Notes: generated by a model from the letters alone, not told the origin. Numbered from the stretch's first letter, positions 1-11,759 are shown. The stretch is 64,000 nt of DNA from Pardosa pseudoannulata (GCA_032207245.1 CM063510.1:46825192-46889191), one strand, 5' to 3'. Translations and numbers: made by a program.

Positions 1-385
1 AGGAGGAATTTTTGTGTCTTTCTCTTGTCTGTCGTTGACTAGTAAAGATGTCCGCTTTAGATGCTCTGAAATAAAGTTTTAATTAGTTCTGCCGTTGTCT
101 TCAATGCCGGCCGACTGCATTTTTATTACTGTTAGGTGATTAATATGAAGCCTTGGCCTCACATTTCATCATCTTTTCCCACCTGATTTCAACAACGACT
201 TGTGACTGATCTACTGTTGACGACTTGCACAAATTTTGGACTTTCTTTTTTTTTACCAGTGACATTTGAGCTATTCTTCTGAGTGCACTTGCTGTTTGAC
301 GTTGCAGCTATCGACGGACATTTTTTTTCCTGAACATTATTCTTTTTCTCTTTTGTTTTCCTTGTGTTTTCTTTTTATTTGCAGA

Positions 386-721
386 TGTTGACGATTGTTT
401 TCTTTCAAGTCTTGAGGGTCCAAGACTCCTCAGGATGGTCGAGTGTGAAGGGAGAGAACACCTCATCTCCGCTGTACTCCGATTGGACTGCGCGCGCAAC
501 ACAGAGTGGCGTGCGAGAGACAGAACACTCAGAACAACGATGAGAGAGAGACGGCGAAAGGAGTAGACGCATCTTTCGACCTTTTGTTTTGACGCTATTA
601 TCTAAACTTATTTTTTTTCATTCGACGTAAATTTATGTATTTGTATTTGTGTAACCGTCCGTATTTGTAATAAACGATTGTTACGTCCATGAAACCTAGA
701 ATTGCTCTCTCAATCCTAACA
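386..721 (+). mobile_element. possible solo LTR of a retroelement
   Basis: The block begins TGTTGACGATTG and ends CAATCCTAACA. It therefore has TG...CA ends, and the end read in reverse (TGTTAGGATTG) resembles the start. A polyadenylation signal AATAAA lies at 669-674, about 47 bases before the end, as expected for R-U5 of an LTR. The middle is more GC-rich than the surroundings. No matching target duplication is seen: GCAGA lies before it and an (AT)n tract after it. The TTTGCAG just upstream of 386 also looks like a splice acceptor, so a terminal exon is an alternative reading. Confidence 0.3.
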
Positions 722-733
722 TATATATGTATG

Positions 734-811
<78 letters not shown>

Positions 812-812
812 C
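721..812. repeat. (AT)n(GT)n compound microsatellite
   Basis: A run of AT with a few GTAT units passes into about fifteen GT units. It directly abuts the 821-1160 interspersed block, whose other side also carries an (AT)n tract. Confidence 0.95.
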
Positions 813-820
813 GTGTATGA

Positions 821-1159
821 GTTTCAAATCTAAAAAAGGGGTAATTAGAAATTACATGAGTTATAAGCGATTTTAAAAAGGGAACTCTTTTATAGTAATA
901 AAATAAATGAAAAAGACCCAGGACGGCATAAGATTTTAGGATAATCCTGTCACGCGGAAGCAATTTGAAACAATTTGATGAGCTTGCAAACAGATAACAG
1001 TCAGTTGGCGAACGGACGTGGAAGTTTGAACACACTCAACGAGTGTCTTCGACGAAAAAAATGAAAATGGCGCAAGTTGCTTTCAAATAGAACGATGATT
1101 TAATAAACGTATTGTTATCAAGAAAGACTGTTTTCCATTCGCCTTAACACTTTATCACG

Positions 1160-1160
<1 letters not shown>
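821..1160 (+). mobile_element. microsatellite-flanked interspersed element, copy 1
   Basis: This ~340-bp block is found again at 35911-36386 (same strand) and at 29477-29807 (opposite strand). Shared landmarks include a start near TCTAAAAAAGGGG, GAGTTATAAGC, GGGAACTCTTTTATA, AAAATGGCGCAA and a 3' end at CGCCTTAACAC followed by TCACGA. No coding capacity or tRNA head is visible. (AT)n tracts lie on both sides here and in the 35.9-kb copy. The family is unrecognised. Small non-autonomous Helitron/Helentron-type elements are known to carry microsatellites, but that link is inference. Confidence 0.6.
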
Positions 1161-1220
<60 letters not shown>

Positions 1221-1239
1221 GTATGTATATATATGTATA

Positions 1240-1292
<53 letters not shown>

Positions 1293-1297
1293 GTATA

Positions 1298-1356
<59 letters not shown>
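1161..1356. repeat. (AT)n microsatellite with GTAT interruptions
   Basis: Nearly 200 bases of alternating A and T with scattered GTAT and GTGT units. All long open frames here read as Tyr-Ile repeats and are not genes. Confidence 0.95.
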
Positions 1357-1359
<3 letters not shown>

Positions 1360-2775
1360 AAATTTTTACAAGAGAATACAACTTTCTCATTCTAGTAGGT
1401 TTTTAAATAGCAAAATTTTTAATAAGCAATAAATGTTATAAAGCTAACGCTGCAAAGCTATAAATTCTTTTAAAAAGTTAAACAAAACCATACCAAAGTG
1501 TCGGAAGTATTTTATTACAGCATAACCAAGACCAAAATAGGTTAATAAAAGAAAATTCTCCTATCATGAAGAACCTTTCGAATGGTATATGGACACAATT
1601 ACACCAGGGAGGTTACTGGAGTACTGGCTAAACATACGGAAGAGCGTGTTCGAGTGCATGTCCCACTTTTGAGAATAGTTAAGACTTATCTGAAAAGCCT
1701 GGAGCTCCTTCTTTGTTAACGTAACATAAATTACGGTAAACGGGAAAAGCGAGAGAATGAAAAATACTCGCGATTTAACTAGGAGCCGATTCAGCGTTTT
1801 TGAGCTTTAAGCTGCCGTGAGCTAGTTTTTAAGCTGAAGCGGTCAGATTCTCGAGAGTTCATTCATATTTCTCGGAAATATCTGCCGTGGAATGCTATTT
1901 GCGATTAGCAGAGCAAAAGGGTTTGTTAAGATTGTGAATTATGAGCTAATAAAGTGGAATGTGGGGCAGCTGAAAGTAACACTAAAAATTAAAAGATGTA
2001 ACGGTTAAGGCGACAGTAGACTACCAGCTGGGCGAAATTGAACTGAAACGTTTGTGTTTCCTTGAATTGCAAATTGTAGCTAAGAGAAAGAAATGCAAAA
2101 TTTGATTTTAGTACCCATCATACTATTCCTATAAATTCTACAATGTTTAAATAGTCCTAACTTAAATTTTAAAATTTAAATAGGAATTTTAAGTTTTATT
2201 TAAATACATTATACTTACTTATTTATTAACAGTAGAAAGACCCGAACCCTACTGTATGTTAGTATTAAGAATATTCACAGAAGTAAATACAGACATGTAA
2301 TCCCTTAATCATAAAACTGCTGGACAAGGAGGAAGCTAAACAGCTAGCAGTAATAAAATGCAGTCGACCGATATTGAAGAGAACGCCACAAGTCTAATTG
2401 AAATTTTATTTCAAAGCTGCTACTACGGGACATCTTTACGAGTCAACGACAAAGGAAAGACTCAAAAATCACTCTGCTCGAACAGAGGTGCACTCAAGAG
2501 CGAAGATAGAAAGAATTTTCCCACTTACTAAGCGAATTTAAGTGTAAGATCAGGAAAAATGCGAAGCCATTTGCCGGCGACAGCTGGGAAACGTGTTGAA
2601 TAGACAGAAAATTTACATCTATAGGATATAAAGCTTTGGGAAATGGATCGAAAGAATTTTAAGTCGAGAACGCTCCTTTGATTAAGACATTTAGAAGCTG
2701 GGATAAAGATTTGAAAGAATTAGAATGGGAGAGAGGAGGTTTTTTAGGAAATATTAAAGTGAAATTATTTTGATA
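1357..2775. other. AT-rich non-coding stretch, nothing recognised
   Basis: Unique-looking AT-rich sequence. I see no open frame with familiar motifs, no terminal repeats and no tRNA-like box pairs. Confidence 0.5.
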
Positions 2776-2838
2776 TATAACATACATATATATATGTATA
2801 TATATATATGTATATATGTATATGTATATATATGTATG

Positions 2839-2892
<54 letters not shown>

Positions 2893-2922
2893 TGTGTGTG
2901 TGTGTGTGTGCGTGCGTGTGTA
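2776..2922. repeat. (AT)n(GT)n compound microsatellite
   Basis: AT units with GTAT interruptions pass into a long GT run ending near GCGTGCGTGTG. The open frames on both strands are Tyr-Ile, Thr-His or Cys-Val repeats caused by the dinucleotides. Confidence 0.95.
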
Positions 2923-3771
2923 ATAATATTTTTTACACTTTCGGTTTAAAATTCTATTTTCCCGGTAATTCTTCTCAAGGAACCCTAGCAAATGTTCTCG
3001 AATGTTCGCTAGTAGAAATCCTTCTGGTTCCATATCTAAAAATAGAGTTTTAACTCGTAGGTTACATCACAAACGTGACTTCAAGTAATAGCTGATTGGT
3101 CCGCACAAATCACCATTTAAGCAAATGTCAAGAGTTCCATCACAGCTTTTCGATACAGTTTCCGACAAATTTTTTAGGGAGTTTTCATATAGAGTTTCGT
3201 TTAAGGTTTGATGATGATGCTTTGATATGTCGTTGAATAAACGAAGTTAGATTGAATTTTCGAGTGTCTTCATTTCGTTTTCATTGCGAGGTTCCACGAC
3301 TGCAGAGTGGTGATAACCGCACGAAACCCCACTCCGAAATAAGGCAAAAAGCCTTATTACATATATATATTAACATCATTCGGAAATTTGGAGTTAAAAA
3401 ATATTCCATCCTTGGACAGTTGACTAGCTACTGCTAGCTATTGCACTAAGTCCCCAATCGTCAAAATACGATGATTGCAATGCAATTAACTTTTCTGTAC
3501 TTTAGTCCATGGTTGGCCAAACGGCGACTTATGGTGGAATTCAGAAAATTATTTTTGAAAAAAAATATTGTATTTATTACAGCAAATGCAATATAATTCG
3601 ATTGATTTTTTGGTTATTTTTATACATTGTCATGATTGGTTCGTAAAAGTGCAAAATATTTCTACACGTTTTCTTAAAAGACACAAAACAAATTTTTATT
3701 CAACTAATGAACTACCCTACGCGTCAGATGCGTTGTACTGTCTCGAATCACTATATAGACTCCTGCTCCTT
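2923..3771. other. non-coding stretch, nothing recognised
   Basis: AT-rich sequence. A 97-codon frame at 3568-3861 runs into the dispersed repeat described next and shows no recognisable domain. Confidence 0.4.
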
Positions 3772-3925
3772 TCAATAGAGCGATTTCACGCAACGTCACG
3801 AACTACTTTAATGCTATGCCCTGCCCTTACCATTCATTTTCATGTTCACGATATCCAATAGGCACTCAGTATGTTGCCCTTCCGTTTGAGACGAAAGCCA
3901 GGATCATGAGTTGAGATGTGCCCTA
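3772..3925 (+). repeat. dispersed repeat, copy 1
   Basis: Similar to 36552-36700. Both share AGAGCG.TTTCA, ACGAACTACTTTAATGC, a C-rich run, CATTCATTT/GTTCATTTACAT and CAATAGGCAC/CAATTGGTGA in the same order. No ends or coding capacity could be defined. Confidence 0.5.
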
Positions 3926-4732
3926 CTGTGGGAAATTGCCTTATAAGTACCGAGCTTCGGGAAGAGAGATCGCCATCTGTTTAAATTATCGACTTATCAT
4001 TTATAACAGAATTAAAATATAAATACTAGATACATATCATGTGTATTTTCATAGATATTATTTCTATTGACCGTAACCTCTGACTGCCTTAACCCCCCCC
4101 CCACATTTATCTGCTAAATAGCTACCGCCCTCCTCCATGAGAAAGCTTCAGCACCCCTTTCCGGCGAGGTACCACCCTTGTTGGGAAAGTGTCATTTACT
4201 CTTATTGATGATATAGTAAAATTTTTATTCCTAATAAAGCAGAAGTTTTTATTTTATAAGTGAACAAAAAAAAAAGATTAGTACAATAAAAACATTTTTT
4301 AACATGAAATACAAATCCCCATACAGTGGCGTACCCAGAAATTAATTTTGGTGGGTGCATATTGTCATTACCAACAAGGGTACCCATATGGAAAGTGCAG
4401 AAGGAGCTTCAACTTCCCACCCCATTTTTTAAAGTCAGTCCTTTAAACTAAATTTAACACTTAGATATGTAAATGCAACACATGCATACACACATTTTTA
4501 TCTCAGACCCCTGCTAAATTCTCTAATATAGGCACCTGTAATTGCCATGAAAGAAAAGACTTCTTTATTTTAGTATTATCATTATGTGAAAATTAAAGAA
4601 TACATTATATCAATCTATTTTATCCGTTGTACAACTATTCATTTACTGATATAATTTTTACCAAATTATAAAAATTATAAAAATATGGCCATTGAAGAAA
4701 AAATAATAGAGGTAGTATGAAAACAAAATTTT

Positions 4733-4984
4733 ATTAAAACTAAACTCTTCGGTGCAACAGGAACTAGGGGGCCAATGACCCTGGAGTGCGAAGCATATGT
4801 TCCGGTTAGGTAGTCAGCCTTACGCAGAACCCCCAGTGTTTAGTTCCCAAGCAAGCTTGCTCCTCAATTTCTCTACCCACTGAAGGGATGAGGGGCTGAG
4901 TCAATCCTTGCCCAGCCCGGGGATCAAACGTCGGACCTGCGCCGTGGAGACGCGAAGCTTTACCCCAACGCCACTCGGGCTTCG
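4733..4984 (-). mobile_element. tRNA-derived SINE (third family), nested in hAT
   Basis: On the minus strand the head reads AGCCCGAGTGGCGTTGGGGT and then GGTCCGACGTTTGATCCC. These are a pol III A-box-like and B-box-like pair. The first bases (AGCCCG) can still pair with the CCGGGCT that closes the tRNA-like part. A ~170-bp unrelated body follows. CAAAATTTT flanks both sides (4724-4732 and 4985-4993), consistent with a short target duplication. It differs in sequence from the two other SINE families in this window. Confidence 0.65.
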
Positions 4985-5135
4985 CAAAATTTTTTGCTTA
5001 CCAGAATTGATAGAATTCTGTATCATTGAATATTGATAAAATACCATATAATGATTGAAAAAAGCAGTTGCAATTAAAAAAAAGGTTAAAAATATTCGAT
5101 TACAATGCAATAAAAATATATATTCATATTAGTTT

Positions 5136-5462
5136 TTACAAATTTACATTTATTCTCCGCTTTTGTTTTTGTAAAATATTTAAAACTTCATCTTCAGTTA
5201 CAGGAATATTTTTATAGATATACAGCAAGCAGAGTCCATTTAAACGCATTTCTGATGTACTGTTTCTCAAATAATTTTTTACATATTTCATAGTTGAAAA
5301 CGATCTTTCAGCTGTGCATGTTGTACCTGGCAAAGTGGCTACAATTTTTAAATGTTTATGGATATTCGGGAAAATTTCTACATTGCACTCTTGTAAAGCT
5401 TCTGTAACAGTTAAGACCTCAAGATCTTTTTCACAAAACCAAAATATTTCAGGATAATGTTC
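5136..5462 (-). pseudogene. hAT transposase C-terminal fragment
   Basis: About 109 codons are open on the minus strand. The core reads ATLPGTTCTAERSFSTMKYV, then KNYLRN, then RLNGLCLLYIYKNI. This is the conserved hAT C-terminal dimerisation region (hATC), in the form common in ZMYM1-like transposases. That domain normally ends a ~600-700-residue transposase. Here a stop lies just upstream (5463-5465) and no RNase-H-like catalytic part is recognisable, so it is a broken relic. It lies inside the hAT element bounded at 4324 and 5604. Confidence 0.88.
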
Positions 5463-5612
5463 TTATTGTTGTATTTTGGTATTTCTAAGCTTAAAAAAAG
5501 GAGGACAAAATTTAAAATTTCTTTTTCTCCTCTTATTTTTTTAGTTTCGAGAAAAAATTTTGGGGGGTGCATATGTCCCTTTGCATTCCCTGGGTGTACC
5601 TCTGTACCCACA

Positions 5613-7810
5613 AAGTAATTGTGGTTTGATTGAAAGTCAAGTAGAAAACCTCCACACGTATTTGGTAGTTTGATAAAATGAATTAAATACTTTAATATCA
5701 GTTTCCGGTAAATACAAGGATTAAAATATATTCAGGACATGAATTCAACCATGGATGAGATATGTGTGAGATCAACAGGCTCTACACCAGCCTAAAATTC
5801 CTTCGTATTAGACTAATAAACTATTTTTGTATTTTACTAAATACTGTAAAGCACTTCCATTCTATTTACGGAAGAATGGAAGGAGACTATCGTCATTCAA
5901 ACGTAAATGAGCTCATGTAAAATTATAAATGAAGTGATACACACAGATCGAAAGTGGAATGCTGGAACTTTATTTCGTGATAGGAAACAGGAACGTCGAA
6001 GTGGACAAAATTCTTTGTTTTCCATAAATTTCAAAGGTTAGAGGTTTTTGCTGTGACGTATTGTTAAAAAAATTATTAAAAATTATCCAAAATATTGTTT
6101 ATTATTTCCTTGTACGAGGTAAAAAGAGTATTGTAATCGTGAAAAATTTCGATTTATAACAAAATATCTATATAACTAAATATCTCAATATATCGGGTAA
6201 TAACACTGCAGGTTACCACTAGATGTCAGGGCATGAACATTAATTAGAAATTACCTTGATAAACGTAACTAAATTTAAAAGTTGAAAAAAATGTGCAAAT
6301 GTCGATTCGGATCGCATAGATTCGTGTAATCAAAATAAAAAAAATGTGTATAAATCAATAGGTATATGAGGTAGTCATGTTATGTTAACGGAGATTTTTT
6401 TTAGTACAGGTCAGATGATGAAGGAAAAATACTTACGCGTGGAATTCGATAAGATATTGTTATTTTAAAAATAAAAATAGAAAATTGTAGTTTATAAATT
6501 AAAAGTAAAAGTAACAAATTTGAAACATTTTCAGATTTATTTAAATAGATTTAAGCAAAATAATACAAAAAATAACGAATAATCCTCCAGCAAATTCGAG
6601 ATTTCTTATCAGATCTGCGCACGTCTGAAAAAGGCGTGTTTAGAAAATAGAGATGCTTTTTCCATCTGTTGAGTTTGATTGTAAAATACTTGGAGTTATG
6701 ACATTCTGTGGAGGGTATAATAATAATGCTTTAAGTGTTACAGAGCCATTTTCAGGGGGGCACAACACGGACATTTTGCCCGGTGGTAGAATTCACAGAG
6801 GGTATTTTAGCTGCAAGTCTGAGTAAAATATTGACAAGTTAAATGCCCAATTAGTCGAAATTCGTATCGATTTTTTCTTTCGCTAAAAATTGACGGTCGC
6901 TGTTTATGTCTAAAATCAAAAAATACCTGCAGTCGTTAGTCCTAAAGAAACCTACCATAAAAAGCGGTATGATCAATGAAGTAACGAAAAATGGTAAGTC
7001 TATGTATTATATACGTTTCACGAGAGAATGAAAAATCTCAACTTTGTTTTCTGTGTTCGAGTTTAAGATATTTAAAATTTGTAGATAGGGAGGATTGGAG
7101 AGGAATTCCTTTTGTCTCTCTTTTCGTTTTTTTAGTTCATAGCTTGTAATAAATGTTGTTTCTTTTATTATTTCTTTTTGCTCTGCAAGAAATATTTAAT
7201 TTTCACATACGGAAACATAGAAGTAGAGTGATATACTTCCTGCCTGTTTCCCGCCCCGATTCTACTAATCAACTCATTTTTATATTTCCGAAACATATCG
7301 TACAACTCTAACTTTTCATTTTACTACTCTGTTTATTGTTGTAATTCATGTCCGTAAGAACTACATGCGGGTAACAGAATCTTTTGTAAAATGTTGAGTC
7401 AATTTCAAAATTAGTCTTATTGTATTAAGTTCAATTGTTTTGTGCATCACACTGTGTTAATATGGGCTTATTTTCCGTTTCATCTTTTGGATTAGCTTTA
7501 AAAATGCCTAGGGTAAGTAACCTGAAACATTTTCTTTCTTTTATTTCCTGTAAACACTTTTATTTCCTGTAAACCTTAACTTTCTTTAGCCGTCGAACGA
7601 GTAGGTGTGTTATATTACGTTGACCAGTCTTAGTTAAAAAAATGTACGTCCGTGGTACTTTGTGCGTGCTTTTTTATTATTTATTTAATCTTGGCACGTA
7701 TTAAATCGTAGCACACGTGGTGAAAATGTGTCATAGCGATGAAATTATTGCATGGGGATAATATATGCATTTAGTGAGGGATGGGGCTTGCGGGCCAACT
7801 CCGACCTGAA
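5613..7810. other. AT-rich non-coding stretch
   Basis: No recognisable coding sequence. A short segment near 6750-6810 (TTTTCAGGGGGGCACAAC, then GCCCGGTGG) looks like the G-rich subterminal part of a hAT-like element, but I could not find its partner end. The rest shows no structure I can name. Confidence 0.35.
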
Positions 7811-7992
7811 TGGCAAACGATGGCCGATTGGTTAGGGTGCTGTCCTTCGGTACCGGAGTTCGTGGGTTCGAATCCTACAGTGACATGTATGTTCGTAGCC
7901 GTTTGGAATCGGCTTTAAGCTGTAAGTCTTGGTCTCATTAGCCCTCGTGTTGCAAAAGTAGATTGTAGCACTCCAAACCAAACCAAACCCAA
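7811..7992 (+). mobile_element. tRNA-Arg-like SINE, full length
   Basis: The head has an A box (TGGCCGATTGGTTAGGG) and a perfect B box (GGTTCGAATCC). The anticodon-loop region CTTCGGT resembles arginine tRNA (UCG). The body is GTTCGTAGCCGTTTGGAATC and the tail is CCAAACCAAACC. A perfect 10-bp target duplication CCGACCTGAA lies at 7801-7810 and 7993-8002, so the insertion ends are exact. Similar copies occur throughout the window. Confidence 0.92.
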
Positions 7993-8090
7993 CCGACCTG
8001 AACGTTCTATTCGGGCCACCGCAGGTTAAAAAATATATTTGTTTAAAATAATATAATACAAAATGATTCTCTACAATTAAAATACTGGAC

Positions 8091-8240
8091 CAGGGCCGTA
8101 ATGAGGAATTTTTCAAGGGACTCATTTTTCTTCGATAAATTGTATCTCAAAATTTATATCACAATCCTTATATATAGGATATATGCGTACAGCAATCGTT
8201 AAGAAACTGTTATTACCCCCCTGTCTTCGTTATGACACTG
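8091..8240. mobile_element. possible short hAT-like MITE
   Basis: The left end CAGGGCCGTAATGAGGA and the right end read in reverse, CAGTGTCATAACGAAGA, match at 12 of 17 positions and have hAT character. The 8-bp flanks TACTGGAC and TATAGTTC match only weakly, so the pairing is uncertain. Confidence 0.35.
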
Positions 8241-8519
8241 TATAGTTCTAATTACCTTCCGCTCTAATTTAATCACATACATAATAGCGGTTTTAATTCA
8301 ACTTGAAAGACCTACAGACCTAAATTGAGACCTCCCTCTCCCTTTAACTAGTGTAGTTACTCAAAGTGTGTTGAAAAAGACCAAAATTTTAAAGAAAATC
8401 CTTAAATTCAGTCTATATCATTAACATAGAATTTATAATAGTAACTCATACATCAGAGCCGTAACAATAGGGAACAGAAAAGCGATGTAACACTGAAAGT
8501 CATTGGAACCACAGGTGGC

Positions 8520-8782
8520 AGTATAGCTCAAGAGGTGAAGCATTCATCAATATATCATTTTCCTTGTTTCATTTCATCAAAACATGTTTGATTCCACCTG
8601 ACTTTTTGTATGTATTATCTACATTTTTATGCCACTTTACATCGTTTAATTTTTAGATTTATGCCTTATCAGTGATAAATAATAAGTCCTTAGTTTCTCC
8701 TTAATGTTTATTTAAGGATTCTCTTACTATGTATGTAGTAAAAAAAAAAGGTTCCGTGGGATAACAAGTTTGAGAATCATTG
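8520..8782 (+). repeat. hAT-ended dispersed repeat, copy 1
   Basis: Similar along its length to 16860-17119. Shared are CATTTTC, GACTTTTTGTA..ATTATCTA, TAAGTCCTTTAGTTTCTCC and a common end AAGTTTGAGAATCATTG. That end in reverse (CAATGATTCTCAAACTT) is the classic hAT-type terminus. The opposite terminus was not located. Confidence 0.5.
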
Positions 8783-10784
8783 AACTAGGAAAATCCAATG
8801 TAGGTAAATTAGTGCTCGCATTTGAAAAAATTTTCTTTTTAAGTTCCACCCAGGTACTTTTCCTTTCCTTCACAAGTTCTAATATTATTTAATTTATGTG
8901 GTAAGATGGGAACAGATAGCAACAATGTGAAAGGTGGTGAAATTTTTAAAACAAAAATGTCTCTGACGATATTTTAAGGAATATAAATGTAGCCATTTCA
9001 GACGAATACTCGTGTCAGAAGAGTTTTATTTGTTTACATTTAACCTGACTTGTTGAGTTATTTGTATGTAATTTAAACTTTACTTTTATAAACCCGTTTT
9101 AAATTCATTGAATGGAGACGAAGTTCTTGCACAATACGAAAGTAGTCACAATACGAAATCCTACTAAACTGTTTTGTTTGGTAGGATCTCATTAGCCCTT
9201 GCAAAACAGCAAACCGTACCTTCTAAACCAACCAACTATGATCCTGTCGACTGTTACAATGGATATTCATAAATATATCAAATTTAAAATGACTACTGAA
9301 AATTGATAAATTGATTCAGAATTCCATACTCTTGTAAAGATGAATGGACATTGGAAGACTTTTTACAGTTTTTTAAGTTTTAGAATAAATTTCTCTAGCC
9401 CGCTCAATTTTTTTTCTTTTGTTTGTTTGCATGCTCCAAAGTATGTTTGCTCATCCTTGCCTTTAGTCAAGAACATGATGCATTGAGTTGTTTGTGCCAA
9501 GAAAGGCTACAATCCCGATACCCATATCTTCATTGAGATGTTGGTCTACGTATTGATACATGTTTTCGAACAAGAGTAGACTGACTGTTCATTAAATTTG
9601 ACCTCGTTGTGACCATTATATTTTATTATTATAAAAGAAGACTTATATAACGATATAATTTTGTGTTTTGATTAGAGTTATAATACACGAATGAACGTAA
9701 TAATACAAATCTGGACTTTTCACTTCTTTGTACAAAATAAAGTATTATAATCACAAAAAAATTCCACTGTTCAGATTTCAACGGAAATACTCCTTTTGAG
9801 TAACGACTGAGCGAATTTTGACTAGCTTCAGTGTCATGTCAGGAAACTATTTTTGAAACTTTAGAGGTGTCAAAATGGATATTTAAACTGTTTATCACTA
9901 GTTCTTCGCGTCTGTACTTACGTATATTTAATAATTTAAAAACGATTAAACATTAAAGATCGAAATTTTGCATCTAAGACTGTTATAATATCTAGTTGTG
10001 AACTTGATTGCAATCCTTACTCTTTATAACAAAAAAAAATCATTATAACGTGTATTAACGTTGTGAGATATAGCTAAAAAACGATCAGCTGTAAAGTAAT
10101 GAAATTTTGTATTTCAGACTGCAGCGTTAATATTCAGTGTCAATAAAATAAATTTAACCCGTTGGTCTCTGCCAAAGGGAAGTACTTGAGCTATGGTCAG
10201 ACAAGGTCACCTCGAGAAACGAATCCTATTTTGAATCTGGAAGAGATTGTATAAATGATAATTCAGACGAAACATCATACAGGATAAAGAAAAAGTTATT
10301 AGACGTAGAAGGAAGTTATGTTGTGTCCACATCAGATTCTTTTTTTCATAGTTTTCCTTCAAACATTTAATTTTTTCAGGCTTTTTTTATGCAATAACAT
10401 TGTTTTTAATAAAACGTCTTAAAAATTAAAAGAAAAAATTGATTTTTTTCCTGTCCATTTCATGCATTTAAATAGGAATCTTATTGTAGTGGTAACTTAA
10501 TATAGATATATGTGGTGATAGGTTTGTATTTATCAAAAGTTTATCTCTTTTAACAATAATATTTATCGTGTGGAGGATAAGTGGCAAAACTAAGGGAGCT
10601 AGTGCTGAGTGTAGACATTACTATTATATCCCCCGAAGCATTAAACAATGCGTAAACTGTTCGGTCTCACGCACAGTCGTAACCAAATTTCATTCTTATA
10701 GCTCGTTGCGTTTTTAACTATCGTGTCTTAACACACACGGTTAAACCTACTTTCATAACGTTTAGTTATCTGCTTTCATTTCCA
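8783..10784. other. AT-rich non-coding stretch, nothing recognised
   Basis: No coding sequence, tRNA-like boxes or paired termini were found. Near 9190-9230 the phrase CTCATTAGCCCTTGCAAAAC followed by ACCAACCAAC resembles the very end of the Arg-like SINE, so a ~45-bp SINE tail relic is possible. Confidence 0.35.
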
Positions 10785-10948
10785 GGTTATTCTGGTCCCA
10801 CACAGATTATAACTACAGTAGGTCAAAGTAGTCATACACTAAGCTTTTATTATTCAATTTGGTATTTTAAAAATGAAAATGCTCATGTATGCTTTACTTA
10901 AACAGCAAAGGGGAATATCAGTAAATATTTCTACACAAAGAGCTTTAA

Positions 10949-11151
10949 CCCTTCGCTTGTCCTGTACATCATACGATATACAGATGTAATGCTTTATACG
11001 CTTGTGTATGAAAAATTATACTCAATGAACTATATTTAATATACAAGCTTTTATGGATTTTATATTTTACATTATTGTGTAACACATGATATACAAATGT
11101 ATAAAAATTAGATGTGTATTATCAAATGGGATGCACAGGACAGGCAAAGGG
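10949..11151. mobile_element. TTAA-type (piggyBac-like) MITE
   Basis: Terminal inverted repeats of 22 bp match at 19 positions: CCCTTCGCTTGTCCTG at the left and CCCTTTGCCTGTCCTG reading in from the right. TTAA precedes the left end (10945-10948). The right flank is TGAG, so the duplication is not intact. The element is about 203 bp with no coding capacity. The CCCTT termini and TTAA target suggest the piggyBac superfamily, by inference. Confidence 0.65.
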
Positions 11152-11417
11152 TGAGGCTGTCAATATTTAAATAATTTAGCATATATTTAGATGGGAAAGG
11201 AAAAAACAGGGTCAAAGTATAACTCGTCCACTACATAAAATTCTCAATTTTAGCAAATTTAAGGGAATGATATCTTCAGTTTAGTTCTTTATTGGGTATA
11301 CTGTCTCATAACGTCTTTTTTTAACTTTTAAAATCTCAATGAAAAGGTAAAAGCATAGTGTACGAGTTTGACTGTCTGTACTTTAAAAAAAAATTTAGTT
11401 CAATGCTCAGTACTTAA

Positions 11418-11759
11418 ACCCTTAACGTTCACGCTCGAGTTAACTAGAGGGCGCTAAACTGGCCTAACTTGTGCACATTCCAGATAATTCGATCGGCGTT
11501 GTACTTTGTGTTGATATAATTTTTCACACTCGAATGCAATCGATATTTGAAAATAACAATGTAAAAGAAGTCGAAGTGAGTGTGATATTACAATATTCGA
11601 CTATTTTCTGCAATGTTATCAAAATCCAAAATTGCAATAAAAATTTTGATTATTTTTGTAATTTTCTTGGCAAGACAACGTTCTAATTTGTGTTTTTTAC
11701 ATTAAAAAATTTATTTTTTTTGGCCGGCCTTTTTCAAAATAAATATGTGCATTAAGGGG
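11418..11759. mobile_element. TTAA-type (piggyBac-like) MITE
   Basis: Intact TTAA target copies lie at 11414-11417 and 11760-11763. The ends are ACCCTTAACGTTCAC and, in reverse, CCCCTTAATGCACAT, matching at 10 of 15 positions. A 71-codon frame inside shows no known domain and is probably chance. Confidence 0.55.

Larger units (their letters stand above)
4324..5604 (-). mobile_element. hAT-family DNA transposon remnant
   Basis: The left end reads CAGTGGCGTACCCAG and the right end, read in reverse, CAGAGGTACACCCAG. This is a hAT-style terminal inverted repeat, and both ends share a nearby GGTGCATAT/CATATGCACC motif. The 8-bp flanks TCCCCATA (4316-4323) and TACCCACA (5605-5612) match at 6 of 8 positions, as expected for an old 8-bp hAT target duplication. 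Inside are a hAT transposase C-terminus on the minus strand (5136-5462) and a nested tRNA-derived SINE (4733-4984). The rest of the transposase is missing, so the copy is dead. Confidence 0.7.

Noticed and set aside
598..1432. Open frames of 60-145 codons across 0.6-1.4 kb, rich in Tyr-Ile and Thr-His
   Set aside because: They are translations of (AT)n and (GT)n microsatellites; the same applies to frames at 2.7-3.0, 15.3-15.7, 35.8, 36.4, 56.1 and 61.2 kb.
7815..7890. Arg-like SINE heads as genuine tRNA genes
   Set aside because: They have pol III boxes, but a long body, a (CCAAA)n tail and target duplications follow; stems are imperfect and copies are dispersed.
7832..8125. A 97-codon minus-strand frame similar to frames at 28745-29038, 27833-28045, 45138-45446 and 57087-57269
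   Set aside because: The shared protein text comes from the antisense of the Arg-like SINE (or its sense in the minus-strand copy), not from a gene family.
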